43,989 nucleotides of DNA from Bacteroidetes bacterium HGW-Bacteroidetes-6 (GCA_002842495.1 PHDB01000027.1:1-43989), one strand, 5' to 3'; positions 25,109-32,114 are shown, numbered from the stretch's first letter. Made by a program: numbers and translations. Notes: generated from the sequence alone by a model not told the origin.

Positions 25109-26032
25109 TCAATCTGTGTTTTTCGCAACAGCAAGAATTTGCTCAACTTTCTCTTCAAGGCTTTTTCTGCCATCAATCCAGTGAATCTCAACTCCACGCT
25201 TTTCCATCCGCCGAAACCAGGTACTCTGACGCTTGGCAAATTGGTGAATAGCAGTTTCGAGCGAATTAAACATTTCGGGGTAACTTATTTTGCGTCGTAA
25301 ATGACTACTGATAAAGCGGTATTCCAATCCCAGCGCATTAAGCCATTCCACCGATACTTTTGCATCAATCAACCCTTTCACCTCCTCAACCATCCCATTG
25401 TCAAGTCTTTCAATGAGTCGGTCCGAAATGCGCCGACGAACAATTTCGCGTGGCAAATCGATTCCAAAGACATGAAGCTTTTTTATTTTCAGCGACTCGC
25501 GCGTTTGTTTTTCTTCTTCCGAAAACAGCAACACTTCGAGCATTCGAATCAACCGATGACGATTTTTACGATCTTCGGCACTCAATTTTCCACCTAACAC
25601 TTCAATTTGTCGTGCAAGAATCTGATTGTCCATTTCTTCGGCTTCGGCCCGAAAGTCTTCTTGCTTAGTGGCTGCACGAAAATGATAATCGAGAAGAAGC
25701 GATTCAATGTACAATCCCGTTCCACCACAAACCAAAGGCAATTTTCCGCGCGATTCTATTTCCCTGATAATAGCTGAAGCATCGGCTTTGAACTGAAATG
25801 TATTGTATGTATCGCCCGGATCGAGAATATCTATCAAGTGATATGGAACCTGCTCTCCCCCTTCGGAATATTCCGCCAAATCTTTACCCGTACCTATATC
25901 GAGTCCACGATACACCTGACGGCTGTCGGCACTTACTATTTCGGCATTCATTCGTCGGGCAACCTCGACAGCGAGAGCTGTTTTGCCAGTTGCCGTAGGC
26001 CCCAGAATGACCATCAGCTCATTAATTTCCAT
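25109..26032 (-). CDS. miaA: tRNA dimethylallyltransferase
   Basis: Adds the isopentenyl group to A37 of tRNAs that read codons starting with U. The 307-residue product has the P-loop GPTATGKT (11-18), the substrate segment SADSRQVYRGLDIGTGKD, LVCGGTGLYIESLL and the later RLIERLDNGMVEEVKGLID, all standard. Its ATG overlaps the 3' end of the glycosyltransferase gene by 19 bp, so expression is coupled to it. Confidence 0.95.
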   Translation of the reverse strand: MEINELMVILGPTATGKTALAVEVARRMNAEIVSADSRQVYRGLDIGTGKDLAEYSEGGEQVPYHLIDILDPGDTYNTFQFKADASAIIREIESRGKLPLVCGGTGLYIESLLLDYHFRAATKQEDFRAEAEEMDNQILARQIEVLGGKLSAEDRKNRHRLIRMLEVLLFSEEEKQTRESLKIKKLHVFGIDLPREIVRRRISDRLIERLDNGMVEEVKGLIDAKVSVEWLNALGLEYRFISSHLRRKISYPEMFNSLETAIHQFAKRQSTWFRRMEKRGVEIHWIDGRKSLEEKVEQILAVAKNTD

Positions 26033-27315
26033 ATATCGTGTGTTTTTTCGTTTCGATGTGCAAAGTACTCATTATATTTTTCCTGAAGGAATTTCTCTTC
26101 AATCTGCATCAGTAAATGACGAAGGGTATTGAGATTTTCTATACTCAAGTGGTGGAGTTGAATTGTTTCATTTTCCAAACTAAAGTCACATTGAGCCTGT
26201 CGAAATGCGTCTGAAGTTTGATCTTCAATTTTCAAAACATCAAGCAATTTATCAATACTCTCAATATCATTCGCTTCCGATGGTTGATGCGCTTTCACAT
26301 ATTTATAAATGGCAAAAGCATCGGCCTTCGAAAAACATGCGTGAATAAACCGATTTAGCTGTGGATTATTCTTTCGGAGTTTTTCGTATTCCAGGTCGGG
26401 AAAAACATCAAGAATTTTCTGTAATATTTCGCTGTTTTCAGTTTCAAATATTTCAGCAAATCTGCCACAGGCTGCGGCAATTTCGTCGAACAATTGTGGA
26501 TGATAAATCGGATAGCGCTCCACCTGCCCAGGCGCACCCAGCGCAACAGTTGGACCGGTACCAAAAATTACCCGGTTCGATTTTCGCGACGACGGATACA
26601 CTCTCGTTTCGCAAAAAGGAATTACAATGCCTGTCTTACGAAGTTTCATCATAAAATAAAAATCTTCGCCCGATGATGTTGCCTGCAAACCACGAATTTT
26701 CCGATATGCCGACACCCTTGCTGCCATTGCGCTACCAATAGGCGTATAGGCAAACGGATGCCCGATCCGCAACAAATTGATGGCATACGAACGCAGATAA
26801 ATCTCGTAACGCAGCATCGATTTTTGATGGTCTTCGTCGCCCTGCGGTTCATGAAAATAGGGCAATGCCATCGACGACGCTTTCGGAAACAATGCAAATT
26901 GACGCGCAATTTCCTGAAGATAGTTGCTTTCGACCCGCGTGTCAGCATCGAGTGAGACAATAATATCGTTTTCGACTGCTATTTCCGAAATAGCATCCAT
27001 CAGCACTTTGCGTGCCCAGCCTACCCCACCCTGTTTTTCGGGCCAGCCTTTTCCGGGCGAACTGCGGTCGATAAGTGTAAGTTGGATGTTATTGCTGCCG
27101 CAAAAATCGAGAATAAAATCGATGGTTTTGAGATTGTTTTGACAAATAGTCACTTTTTTATCGTTTTGCCACCACCGCTCGGGTTGATTCACACAAACAA
27201 ACAGGCTGAAATTGTTCATTTCCTGTGCAACAAGGTCCGATAAAACATCGCCAATAAAGTCCAACTCGTTGAGTGCTGGAATGGCAACGTAGATATGCGA
27301 AGTGTTTGAGGTCAT
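26014..27315 (-). CDS. GT-A fold glycosyltransferase (family 2-like)
   Basis: A 433-residue cytoplasmic protein. The N-terminus IYVAIPALNELDFIGDVLSD and the metal-binding DAD at 123-125 (SLDADTRVE) mark a GT-A glycosyltransferase. GVGWARKVLMDAI and GEDFYFMMKLRKTG give the remaining donor and acceptor segments. No membrane helix is seen. Residues 369-377 (DAFRQAQCD) are exactly encoded by a 27-bp dispersed repeat. A TAGCTTTG box lies 14 bp upstream. The gene overlaps miaA by 19 bp. Acceptor and sugar are unknown. Confidence 0.85.
   Translation of the reverse strand: MTSNTSHIYVAIPALNELDFIGDVLSDLVAQEMNNFSLFVCVNQPERWWQNDKKVTICQNNLKTIDFILDFCGSNNIQLTLIDRSSPGKGWPEKQGGVGWARKVLMDAISEIAVENDIIVSLDADTRVESNYLQEIARQFALFPKASSMALPYFHEPQGDEDHQKSMLRYEIYLRSYAINLLRIGHPFAYTPIGSAMAARVSAYRKIRGLQATSSGEDFYFMMKLRKTGIVIPFCETRVYPSSRKSNRVIFGTGPTVALGAPGQVERYPIYHPQLFDEIAAACGRFAEIFETENSEILQKILDVFPDLEYEKLRKNNPQLNRFIHACFSKADAFAIYKYVKAHQPSEANDIESIDKLLDVLKIEDQTSDAFRQAQCDFSLENETIQLHHLSIENLNTLRHLLMQIEEKFLQEKYNEYFAHRNEKTHDIWKLMS
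26185..26211. repeat. 27-bp REP-like repeat inside a coding sequence
   Basis: Reads GTCACATTGAGCCTGTCG then AAATGCGTC on the plus strand, a relative of the unit at 1195-1221 (four differences in 27). On the coding strand it makes exactly nine codons, residues 369-377 of the glycosyltransferase. Confidence 0.75.
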
Positions 27316-27328
27316 TGATTTGCTGATG

Positions 27329-27336
27329 CAAAGCTA
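27329..27336 (-). promoter_or_regulatory. -7 promoter box for the glycosyltransferase-miaA operon
   Basis: TAGCTTTG on the minus strand, 14 bp before ATG 27315. The expected -33 region falls at about 27355-27360, exactly where the repeat-flanked GIY-YIG unit begins. Confidence 0.6.
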
Positions 27337-27408
27337 TGAAAAAACGATGTTATCCATATATTTATGCTGCCGATTGGTTTCACGATAAAGACACAAGTTA
27401 TTCAGCAG

Positions 27409-27461
27409 TATCATCCTGCATAGATCCTGAATCTAGTTCAGGATGACGATGCAGGATGATA
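27409..27461. repeat. Hairpin A: two-tier perfect palindrome
   Basis: The outer arms TATCATCCTGCAT (27409-27421) and ATGCAGGATGATA (27449-27461) pair over 13 bp. The inner arms ATCCTGAA and TTCAGGAT pair over 8 bp around a 5-base loop. The second copy (27933-27982) keeps the inner stem with one mismatch but has lost the outer one. Confidence 0.85.
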
Positions 27462-27506
27462 GACGATGTTGTCAAATACAGAATGAAGCCTCAGCTCTAC
27501 CTTGCA

Positions 27507-27533
27507 GTCATTCTGAACTTGTTTCGGAATCTC
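27507..27533. repeat. Palindrome B, upstream copy
   Basis: A 27-bp unit GTCATTCTGAACTTGT then TTCGGAATCTC; the arms ATTCTGAAC and GTTTCGGAAT nearly pair. It differs by one base from the copy at 27992-28018. Its front half has the GTCATnnTGAnCTTGT layout of the repeats at 1195 and 26185. Confidence 0.8.
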
Positions 27534-27617
27534 TCCTACTGTATTGGATTAGTATGGACAATGAAAAGAAAATGTAATACACAAAAATTCATTATTTTTA
27601 CTCTCCAATTATCGAAA

Positions 27618-27929
27618 ATGATAAAAACGGGCTTTGTTTACATATTGTCGAACAAGAGTAGAACGACACTTTACATTGGTGTTACCAGCAATCTAATGAA
27701 AAGGCTAACTGAGCATAGGGCCGGATTAGGTGGTGTTTTTACAAAAAAATACAACGTTCACGAATTATTGTATTTCGAAGAAGTTCAAGGAATGCTGTAT
27801 GCTATTGCAAGAGAAAAACAATTAAAAAACTGGCATCGCGACTGGAAATGGAATCTAATAAAGGAAAGAAATCCTGATTTGCTTGATTTAGCTGCCGATT
27901 GGTTTCACGATAAAGATGCAAGCTATTAA
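27618..27929 (+). CDS. Small stand-alone GIY-YIG nuclease
   Basis: A 103-residue protein consisting only of a GIY-YIG (UvrC N-terminal/URI-like) domain: FVYILSNKSR gives the GIY strand, TLYIGVTSNLMKRL the YIG strand with the catalytic Arg29, and TKKYNVHELLYFEEVQ and AIAREKQLKNWHRDWKWNLI follow. Members of this family cut DNA. The frame is open from 27456, but those extra 54 codons read through palindrome B (ILNLFRNLS), so I use ATG 27618. The gene stands on the plus strand between two minus-strand genes and between two copies of a unit that contains its own 3' end. Confidence 0.88.
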   Translation: MIKTGFVYILSNKSRTTLYIGVTSNLMKRLTEHRAGLGGVFTKKYNVHELLYFEEVQGMLYAIAREKQLKNWHRDWKWNLIKERNPDLLDLAADWFHDKDASY

Positions 27930-28052
27930 TCAGTGTCATCCTGCATAGATCCTGAAACCACTTTAGGATGACGATCCAGTCTCTTCTTGAAGTCATTCCG
28001 AACTTGTTTCGGAATCTCTCCTACTGTATGGATTAGTATGGACAATGAAAAG
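27891..28052 (+). repeat. Downstream copy of the GIY-YIG 3'-end/REP unit
   Basis: Covers the last 13 codons and stop of the intact GIY-YIG gene, hairpin A with a decayed outer stem (27933-27982), palindrome B (27992-28018) and the GATTAGTATGGACAATGAAA tail. The last 60 bp match 27507-27567 with one substitution and one single-base gap. Confidence 0.8.
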
Positions 28053-28070
28053 CAAACAAAAACACACAAA

Positions 28071-29294
28071 CTATTTATGCTGCAAAGCAGCAGAAGGATT
28101 GATGCGTCGGATGATGAGCGACGGAAGTAAAACAGCCAGCAACGACACCGCAATAACGCCAGCATTCACGCCAATGATATAATCGGCACGCAAAAGCACC
28201 GGAATGTGGCTGACATAGTACATTTCTTCGTTGAGTGGTAAAAATCCGGTAACCTGTTCTAAAACAATAAGTCCCAATCCAAACAAATTCCCCCAAAAAA
28301 TACCCAGCAACAGCAAGCGCGCTGACATATACACAAATATTTTCCTCACCATCTGATTATTTGCTCCCATTGCTTTCATGAGCCCAATAAACGGAATACG
28401 CTCGAGAATAAGAATTAAAATGATAGAAACAATATTAATAATTGCCACAAGCGTCATCAGTACAAGAATAATAAGCACATTTGAATCGAGCAGGTTCAGC
28501 CAGTCAAAAAATTGCGGCTGACGCAAAATAATATCCGAAGCGTCGAGATCGTAGTAAATGGTTGAATTCACCTCTGCCAACACTTTTTCGAGGTCGTCGA
28601 AATTGTTCACCATAATTTCGTAGCCACTCACCAAACTATCGCCCCAGCTGTTGAGTTTCTGCAAGTGGCGCATATCGCAAACCACAAAAACCTTGTCGAA
28701 TTCATCCATGCCTGTGTTGTAAACACCACTCACCCTGAATTTACGTCCGCGCGGCTGCATTTCGCCAGGCATAATAAAGTACACCCGTACAGGACTATCA
28801 ACATCAAGTCCAAGCAACGACGACACTTTAGCCGAAATAAGCACATCGTTCGAAATATCGCCCGAATAATCCGGTAAAGCGCCATGCACCAAACTTTTCT
28901 GCAGAAATGTCCACTCAAAACTTTTGTCAACACCTTTCATTACAATGCCATGCAAATTGCTATCGGTTTTCACCAAACCACCTTTTTCGATGAATGGATA
29001 AACCGATTTGATCCCATCAACCGATTGCAGTGCTGCAATATCTTCACGGTCTGTCGCCACGGGCAATTGCTCAAGCGATTCATTAGTATCAAACAGTCTG
29101 ATTTGAATGTGCGCCCCGAAACCAATAATTTTTTCGCGGACTTCTTTCTGAAAACCACGAACAATAGCAAAAGCAATCAGAATAACAGCTATACTAAGCG
29201 CAATACTGAACACCGAAACATGAATAACCGGCCCCGTAACACCCTTTCGGTGCTTGCCAGCCAGCTTTCGAGCCATGTAAACGGAATAGTTCAA
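28071..29294 (-). CDS. LolC/LolE-type (FtsX-like) ABC transporter permease
   Basis: About 407 residues. One membrane helix near the N-terminus (VFSIALSIAVILIAFAIV) leads into a large periplasmic domain with the MacB-like core. Three C-terminal helices then carry the FtsX segment (LVAIINIVSIILILILERIP, GLMKAMGANN, then SLLAVLLPSLIIRRINPSAA). Such proteins release lipoproteins toward the outer membrane with a LolD ATPase, which is not in the window. The frame extends to a TTG at 29342, but a TACCTTTG box at 29311-29318 lies within it. The family N-terminus aligns with (M)NYSVYMARKL, giving a TTG start at 29294; ATG 29276 is the alternative. The stop lies 1 bp from the GIY-YIG unit. Confidence 0.88.
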   Translation of the reverse strand: MNYSVYMARKLAGKHRKGVTGPVIHVSVFSIALSIAVILIAFAIVRGFQKEVREKIIGFGAHIQIRLFDTNESLEQLPVATDREDIAALQSVDGIKSVYPFIEKGGLVKTDSNLHGIVMKGVDKSFEWTFLQKSLVHGALPDYSGDISNDVLISAKVSSLLGLDVDSPVRVYFIMPGEMQPRGRKFRVSGVYNTGMDEFDKVFVVCDMRHLQKLNSWGDSLVSGYEIMVNNFDDLEKVLAEVNSTIYYDLDASDIILRQPQFFDWLNLLDSNVLIILVLMTLVAIINIVSIILILILERIPFIGLMKAMGANNQMVRKIFVYMSARLLLLGIFWGNLFGLGLIVLEQVTGFLPLNEEMYYVSHIPVLLRADYIIGVNAGVIAVSLLAVLLPSLIIRRINPSAALQHK

Positions 29295-29310
29295 AGGATA
29301 AAGGTTTTTG

Positions 29311-29318
29311 CAAAGGTA
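29311..29318 (-). promoter_or_regulatory. -7 promoter box for the LolC/E-like gene
   Basis: TACCTTTG on the minus strand, 16 bp before the TTG start at 29294. Confidence 0.55.
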
Positions 29319-29371
29319 ATGAATTGGATATTTTGGAAACAACCCAATAGAAAAACCAAAAGACTCGCCCG

Positions 29372-29596
29372 CTATTCCACTATTGCAGGCTGCATTCTGA
29401 CCCGTTCACAAACCGGATCTATCCCTCCTTTAAAATCCTGAAAGCTTGTCTCTATCACGACATTCGGAGCAATTGTATTCATATCTGTTTTCGTTGCTTT
29501 AAAATATTTGGTTGAATTAATCACACTTAAAAGTGAGCTCGGCAACTCAAAACTTCTGATATCGCCATAATTACATGGAAAACAATCTCCTTTTTG
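29372..29596 (-). pseudogene. C-terminal remnant of an S41-family peptidase
   Basis: A 74-codon open frame, stop at 29372, closed upstream by a TAG at 29597-29599, with no plausible start. It reads CFPCNYGDIRSFELPSS, then STKYFKATKTD, then NTIAPNVVIETSFQDFKGGI followed by DPVCERV. This is the typical end of Bacteroidota S41 (tail-specific protease/TSPc) peptidases: GDI-x-SF-x-LP-x-S, KYF, then PD-x-x-x-E and the D-x-x-x-G-x-DPV motif. The catalytic Ser/Lys region is missing. The rest of the gene was lost where the next gene on the plus strand begins. Confidence 0.65.
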
Positions 29597-29597
29597 C

Positions 29598-29605
29598 TAT
29601 TTTTG
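29598..29605 (+). promoter_or_regulatory. -7 promoter box at the edge of the S41 remnant
   Basis: TATTTTTG, 17 bp before ATG 29623. It lies exactly where the S41 remnant is cut off. Confidence 0.55.
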
Positions 29606-29622
29606 TTCATTAATTTTGAAGC

Positions 29623-30357
29623 ATGCAAAAACTCAAACCGCTTTTGTTCATATTGTTGCTTTCTTCGGGCAAACTGTTGTTCGGGCAATTCCAAACCGAG
29701 GCTTGGCTAACCGGCGGGCACAACCAAACGCGCTGGGATGGATACATGAATGTGAGCATCAAGCCAGCATATACCAAGAACAATATAAAAGTGAGCTCCG
29801 GATTCGATTTGTCTTTACTCAATCCACAAAATAAATTTCTGAACGCCTGGGATATGGAATCGGAGATTGTTTTCGAAATAAAAGAAGAAGAATTCTCTTT
29901 TGTAAACGGATTGTGGTATTGTCCGTTCTCGGAGTGGGTGCACGAATTTAATATTGTGTTAGCTTTGCGCCACAAAACAACGCACTGGGACATACTTCTG
30001 GGAAACAACTCCAGAATATACTCATTAACCAAAGCATCACGCAATTTGGGCTCCGACACAGATTCTTCGGACAACAATTCGGTAAAAGAATGGCGCAATC
30101 TGATGTATAATTTCGAATTTCTGCTGAAGCCCGAAGAAAGCAGGTGGAATGCAACAGCCGGGATAACCGACTATGCGCCGTTTTTCTTCAATCAGGAAAC
30201 AAACCCTATGGCTTACGCTGGCATTAAATACAAAATGGTCAATAACATCACATTGTATTCGAAATTTTGGTATCAACCTGCGGGAAACTTCAATTTGCAG
30301 GCCGACTATTTTGGACTATTTATTCAGGGAGGTATAATATGGAAAGCAGAAAAATAA
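29623..30357 (+). CDS. Putative outer-membrane beta-rich protein
   Basis: A 244-residue product with a signal peptide (LLFILLLSSGKLLFGQ). The mature part alternates aromatic and polar residues in short strands (AWLTGGHNQTRWDGYMNVSI, NVSIKPAYTKNNIKV, ITLYSKFWYQPAGNFNLQ, FGLFIQGGIIW), as expected for a small outer-membrane barrel. No family is recognised. The next gene overlaps its 3' end by 19 bp, so the two products are made together and probably act together in the envelope. Confidence 0.7.
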   Translation: MQKLKPLLFILLLSSGKLLFGQFQTEAWLTGGHNQTRWDGYMNVSIKPAYTKNNIKVSSGFDLSLLNPQNKFLNAWDMESEIVFEIKEEEFSFVNGLWYCPFSEWVHEFNIVLALRHKTTHWDILLGNNSRIYSLTKASRNLGSDTDSSDNNSVKEWRNLMYNFEFLLKPEESRWNATAGITDYAPFFFNQETNPMAYAGIKYKMVNNITLYSKFWYQPAGNFNLQADYFGLFIQGGIIWKAEK

Positions 30358-31184
30358 CCTTCATTATCGCAATGCTATTTCTTGCAGCTTGTAACAACGA
30401 TCTCGACGAAGCAGGTTTTGCAAACTCGAAATACGACGTAAACACACGCTTTGCCATGTCGATGGACTGGAACTCGAATCATCCGGCGCAAAATATTATT
30501 GTGAACGACTCATCGTATTCTGTGGTAGTATGCGGCGATACACATATTGGAACACACGAAAAATTCAGCCGTGTTTTACAAGTTTCCCAATTTCCCGGAA
30601 CGGCTGCATTGATTGTTGCCGGCGATATCACACGAGGTCATCCCGAAAACTACGACACTCTTTTCAACCTGATGCAAACAATCGATTCGACAAACTGGTT
30701 TTTTGTCCCCGGCAATCACGATTTGTATTTTGGAGGCTGGGAATACTTCTACAATTATTTTGGCTCATCGGTTTATTATTTCACCGTCACATCGTTGAGC
30801 GGAAACGATTTGTTTCTGATTCTCGACAGTGGTTCAGGCACATTGGGGCATGAGCAAACAGACTGGTTACGCGATTTTCTGAAAAACAAGCGCCAATCGT
30901 ACAGGAATTGCTTTGTTGTAACGCACTTGAATATTTTCAAAAACGGAGCTGGAATGGCAACCAACTTACCGGTTGAAGAGATGTACACCATCATCGATTT
31001 ATTTTCGGAATACAACATAAACTATGAGATAAGCGGGCATGATCACGATCGCGACGAAAGGTTTCTTGGGAATACCAGCTTTATAACCATGGATGCCTGC
31101 CGCGACGATGAACAGGGTTCATCTTATCTGGAATTAAAAGTCTCAACTGGTTCGATACAGCATGTTTTTCACGATTTGAACTAA
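30339..31184 (+). CDS. Lipoprotein calcineurin-like metallophosphoesterase
   Basis: A 281-residue lipoprotein (LFLAAC, Cys18) with the complete two-metal phosphoesterase motif set: GDTHIG (66-71), GDITRG (95-100), GNHDLY (125-130), VVTHLN and ISGHDHDR. It should hydrolyse phosphomono- or diesters outside the inner membrane; the substrate is unknown. An AGGGAGG ribosome site lies just before ATG 30339, inside the preceding gene. The longer frame from 30267 is internal to that gene and is rejected. Confidence 0.88.
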   Translation: MESRKITFIIAMLFLAACNNDLDEAGFANSKYDVNTRFAMSMDWNSNHPAQNIIVNDSSYSVVVCGDTHIGTHEKFSRVLQVSQFPGTAALIVAGDITRGHPENYDTLFNLMQTIDSTNWFFVPGNHDLYFGGWEYFYNYFGSSVYYFTVTSLSGNDLFLILDSGSGTLGHEQTDWLRDFLKNKRQSYRNCFVVTHLNIFKNGAGMATNLPVEEMYTIIDLFSEYNINYEISGHDHDRDERFLGNTSFITMDACRDDEQGSSYLELKVSTGSIQHVFHDLN

Positions 31185-31444
31185 AAACAATCTTTTCTTT
31201 ACTGAATTTGAAATCCTGAGTAAAAAGCTGATTCCAATAATATCATCTTTTTTCTCTACCAATGGATGCTATAATTCCACCAACGATTCGAACAGGCATT
31301 AAAATGTGATTTTCAACTATTTCCAGTATTTTGTAACATTTAATCAGTACATGGCGTCGTACCGTCGGTGTTTGTCGATTGTGCTTTGAAAACACCCTGT
31401 TTCGAATGCATCTTTGATTTGTTAACCCCCCAAAATATACAGTC

Positions 31445-31900
31445 ATGAAATCTTCAATTATTTTTTCTTTTTGTTTTCTTCTGATGGCCTCTTTTTCTTT
31501 GGCCAACGGAATCAACGACCCGGTGAAATTCAACCGTGGCTATAATAACGATGCTTCGTCGATGATAAAAATGCATAAACAAATACTCAACGACGACGAA
31601 AAGCCCACTCTTGATCGGACAAAAAAAGACGAAACTGCAAAAGACACTCCAACTCCCATCGACGAAGAGAAGGCACGTAAAATAAACGTATTCCCAAATC
31701 CATGTACCATAAGCTTTAAAATTAGTGGTGTTTCCGAAGGCGACCAAATCTACATTGTGAATTCCGCAGGACAAGTTGTTATGAATTTACTTGCCCAACA
31801 AGACGACCCAACCGTCGACGTGAGCAACCTTTCTCCGGGTATTTATGTAGTTGCCATTCAAAACGCAAAAGAACTCAATACAATTGAGTTTACAAAGTAA
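31445..31900 (+). CDS. Very small T9SS sorting-domain protein
   Basis: A 151-residue product: signal peptide (1-20, FLLMASFSLAN), about 55 polar residues rich in Asp, Lys and Thr, then a full T9SS type A sorting domain (INVFPNPCTISFKI, IVNSAGQVVMN, VSNLSPGIYVVAI). There is no cargo domain between signal and sorting domain. It may be a surface peptide, a decoy or a competitor for the T9SS sorting machinery, or the trimmed end of a once longer protein. Confidence 0.8.
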   Translation: MKSSIIFSFCFLLMASFSLANGINDPVKFNRGYNNDASSMIKMHKQILNDDEKPTLDRTKKDETAKDTPTPIDEEKARKINVFPNPCTISFKISGVSEGDQIYIVNSAGQVVMNLLAQQDDPTVDVSNLSPGIYVVAIQNAKELNTIEFTK

Positions 31901-31966
31901 TAGTATCTAAAGATTGAAGCTCACTTCATTTTTTATATCGCTGGTATTTTCCTCTTCGTGGTGCAA

Positions 31967-32013
31967 GTATCGACGGGCTCCTTCTCCCAAGTGGGGAAGG
32001 GCTCTGTTGATAC
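31967..32013. repeat. Imperfect hairpin
   Basis: GTATC (31967-31971) and GATAC (32009-32013) enclose CCTTCTCCC AAGTG GGGAAGG, which pairs with one bulge. It lacks a T run and looks like a dispersed-repeat fragment rather than a terminator. Confidence 0.45.
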
Positions 32014-32056
32014 CTTTCTACGATTAACGAAATGTCAAAAAAATATTTATTTATAC

Positions 32057-32104
32057 AAGACCATTGAATCCGAACGAAACAGATTACAATGGTCTTGCTT
32101 TTTC
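32057..32104 (+). terminator. Intrinsic terminator between convergent genes
   Basis: AAGACCATTG (32057-32066) pairs perfectly with CAATGGTCTT (32087-32096), followed by GC and a T run. It ends the transcript of the small T9SS gene 11 bp before the end of the convergent protease gene. Confidence 0.75.
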
Positions 32105-32114
32105 ATTGAAAATA

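Larger units (their letters stand above)
27367..27567 (+). repeat. Upstream copy of the GIY-YIG 3'-end/REP unit
   Basis: Starts with GCTGCCGATTGGTTTCACGA, encoding AADWFHDKDTSY as in the intact gene's tail, but without the stop codon. It then carries hairpin A (27409-27461) and palindrome B (27507-27533) and ends in GATTAGTATGGACAATGAAA. It matches 27891-28052, with about 38 extra bp between A and B. Confidence 0.8.
27359..28083 (+). mobile_element. Putative GIY-YIG/REP repeat unit
   Basis: A 725-bp segment flanked by the identical 12-mer TATTTATGCTGC (27359-27370 and 28072-28083), a possible target-site duplication. Inside are, in order: a remnant of the last 12 codons of a GIY-YIG gene, hairpin A, palindrome B, the intact GIY-YIG gene, a second hairpin A and a second palindrome B. 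It is transcribed opposite to both neighbours. The left 12-mer partly overlaps the internal repeat (GCTGC), so the duplication is not certain. Confidence 0.4.

Noticed and set aside
27456..27617. N-terminal extension of the GIY-YIG protein (54 codons)
   Set aside because: It is the translation of palindrome B and flanking repeat sequence; the nuclease domain begins at ATG 27618.
31243..31533. Minus-strand 96-codon frame upstream of the small T9SS gene
   Set aside because: It overlaps the signal peptide of the T9SS gene in antisense and has no domain or promoter.
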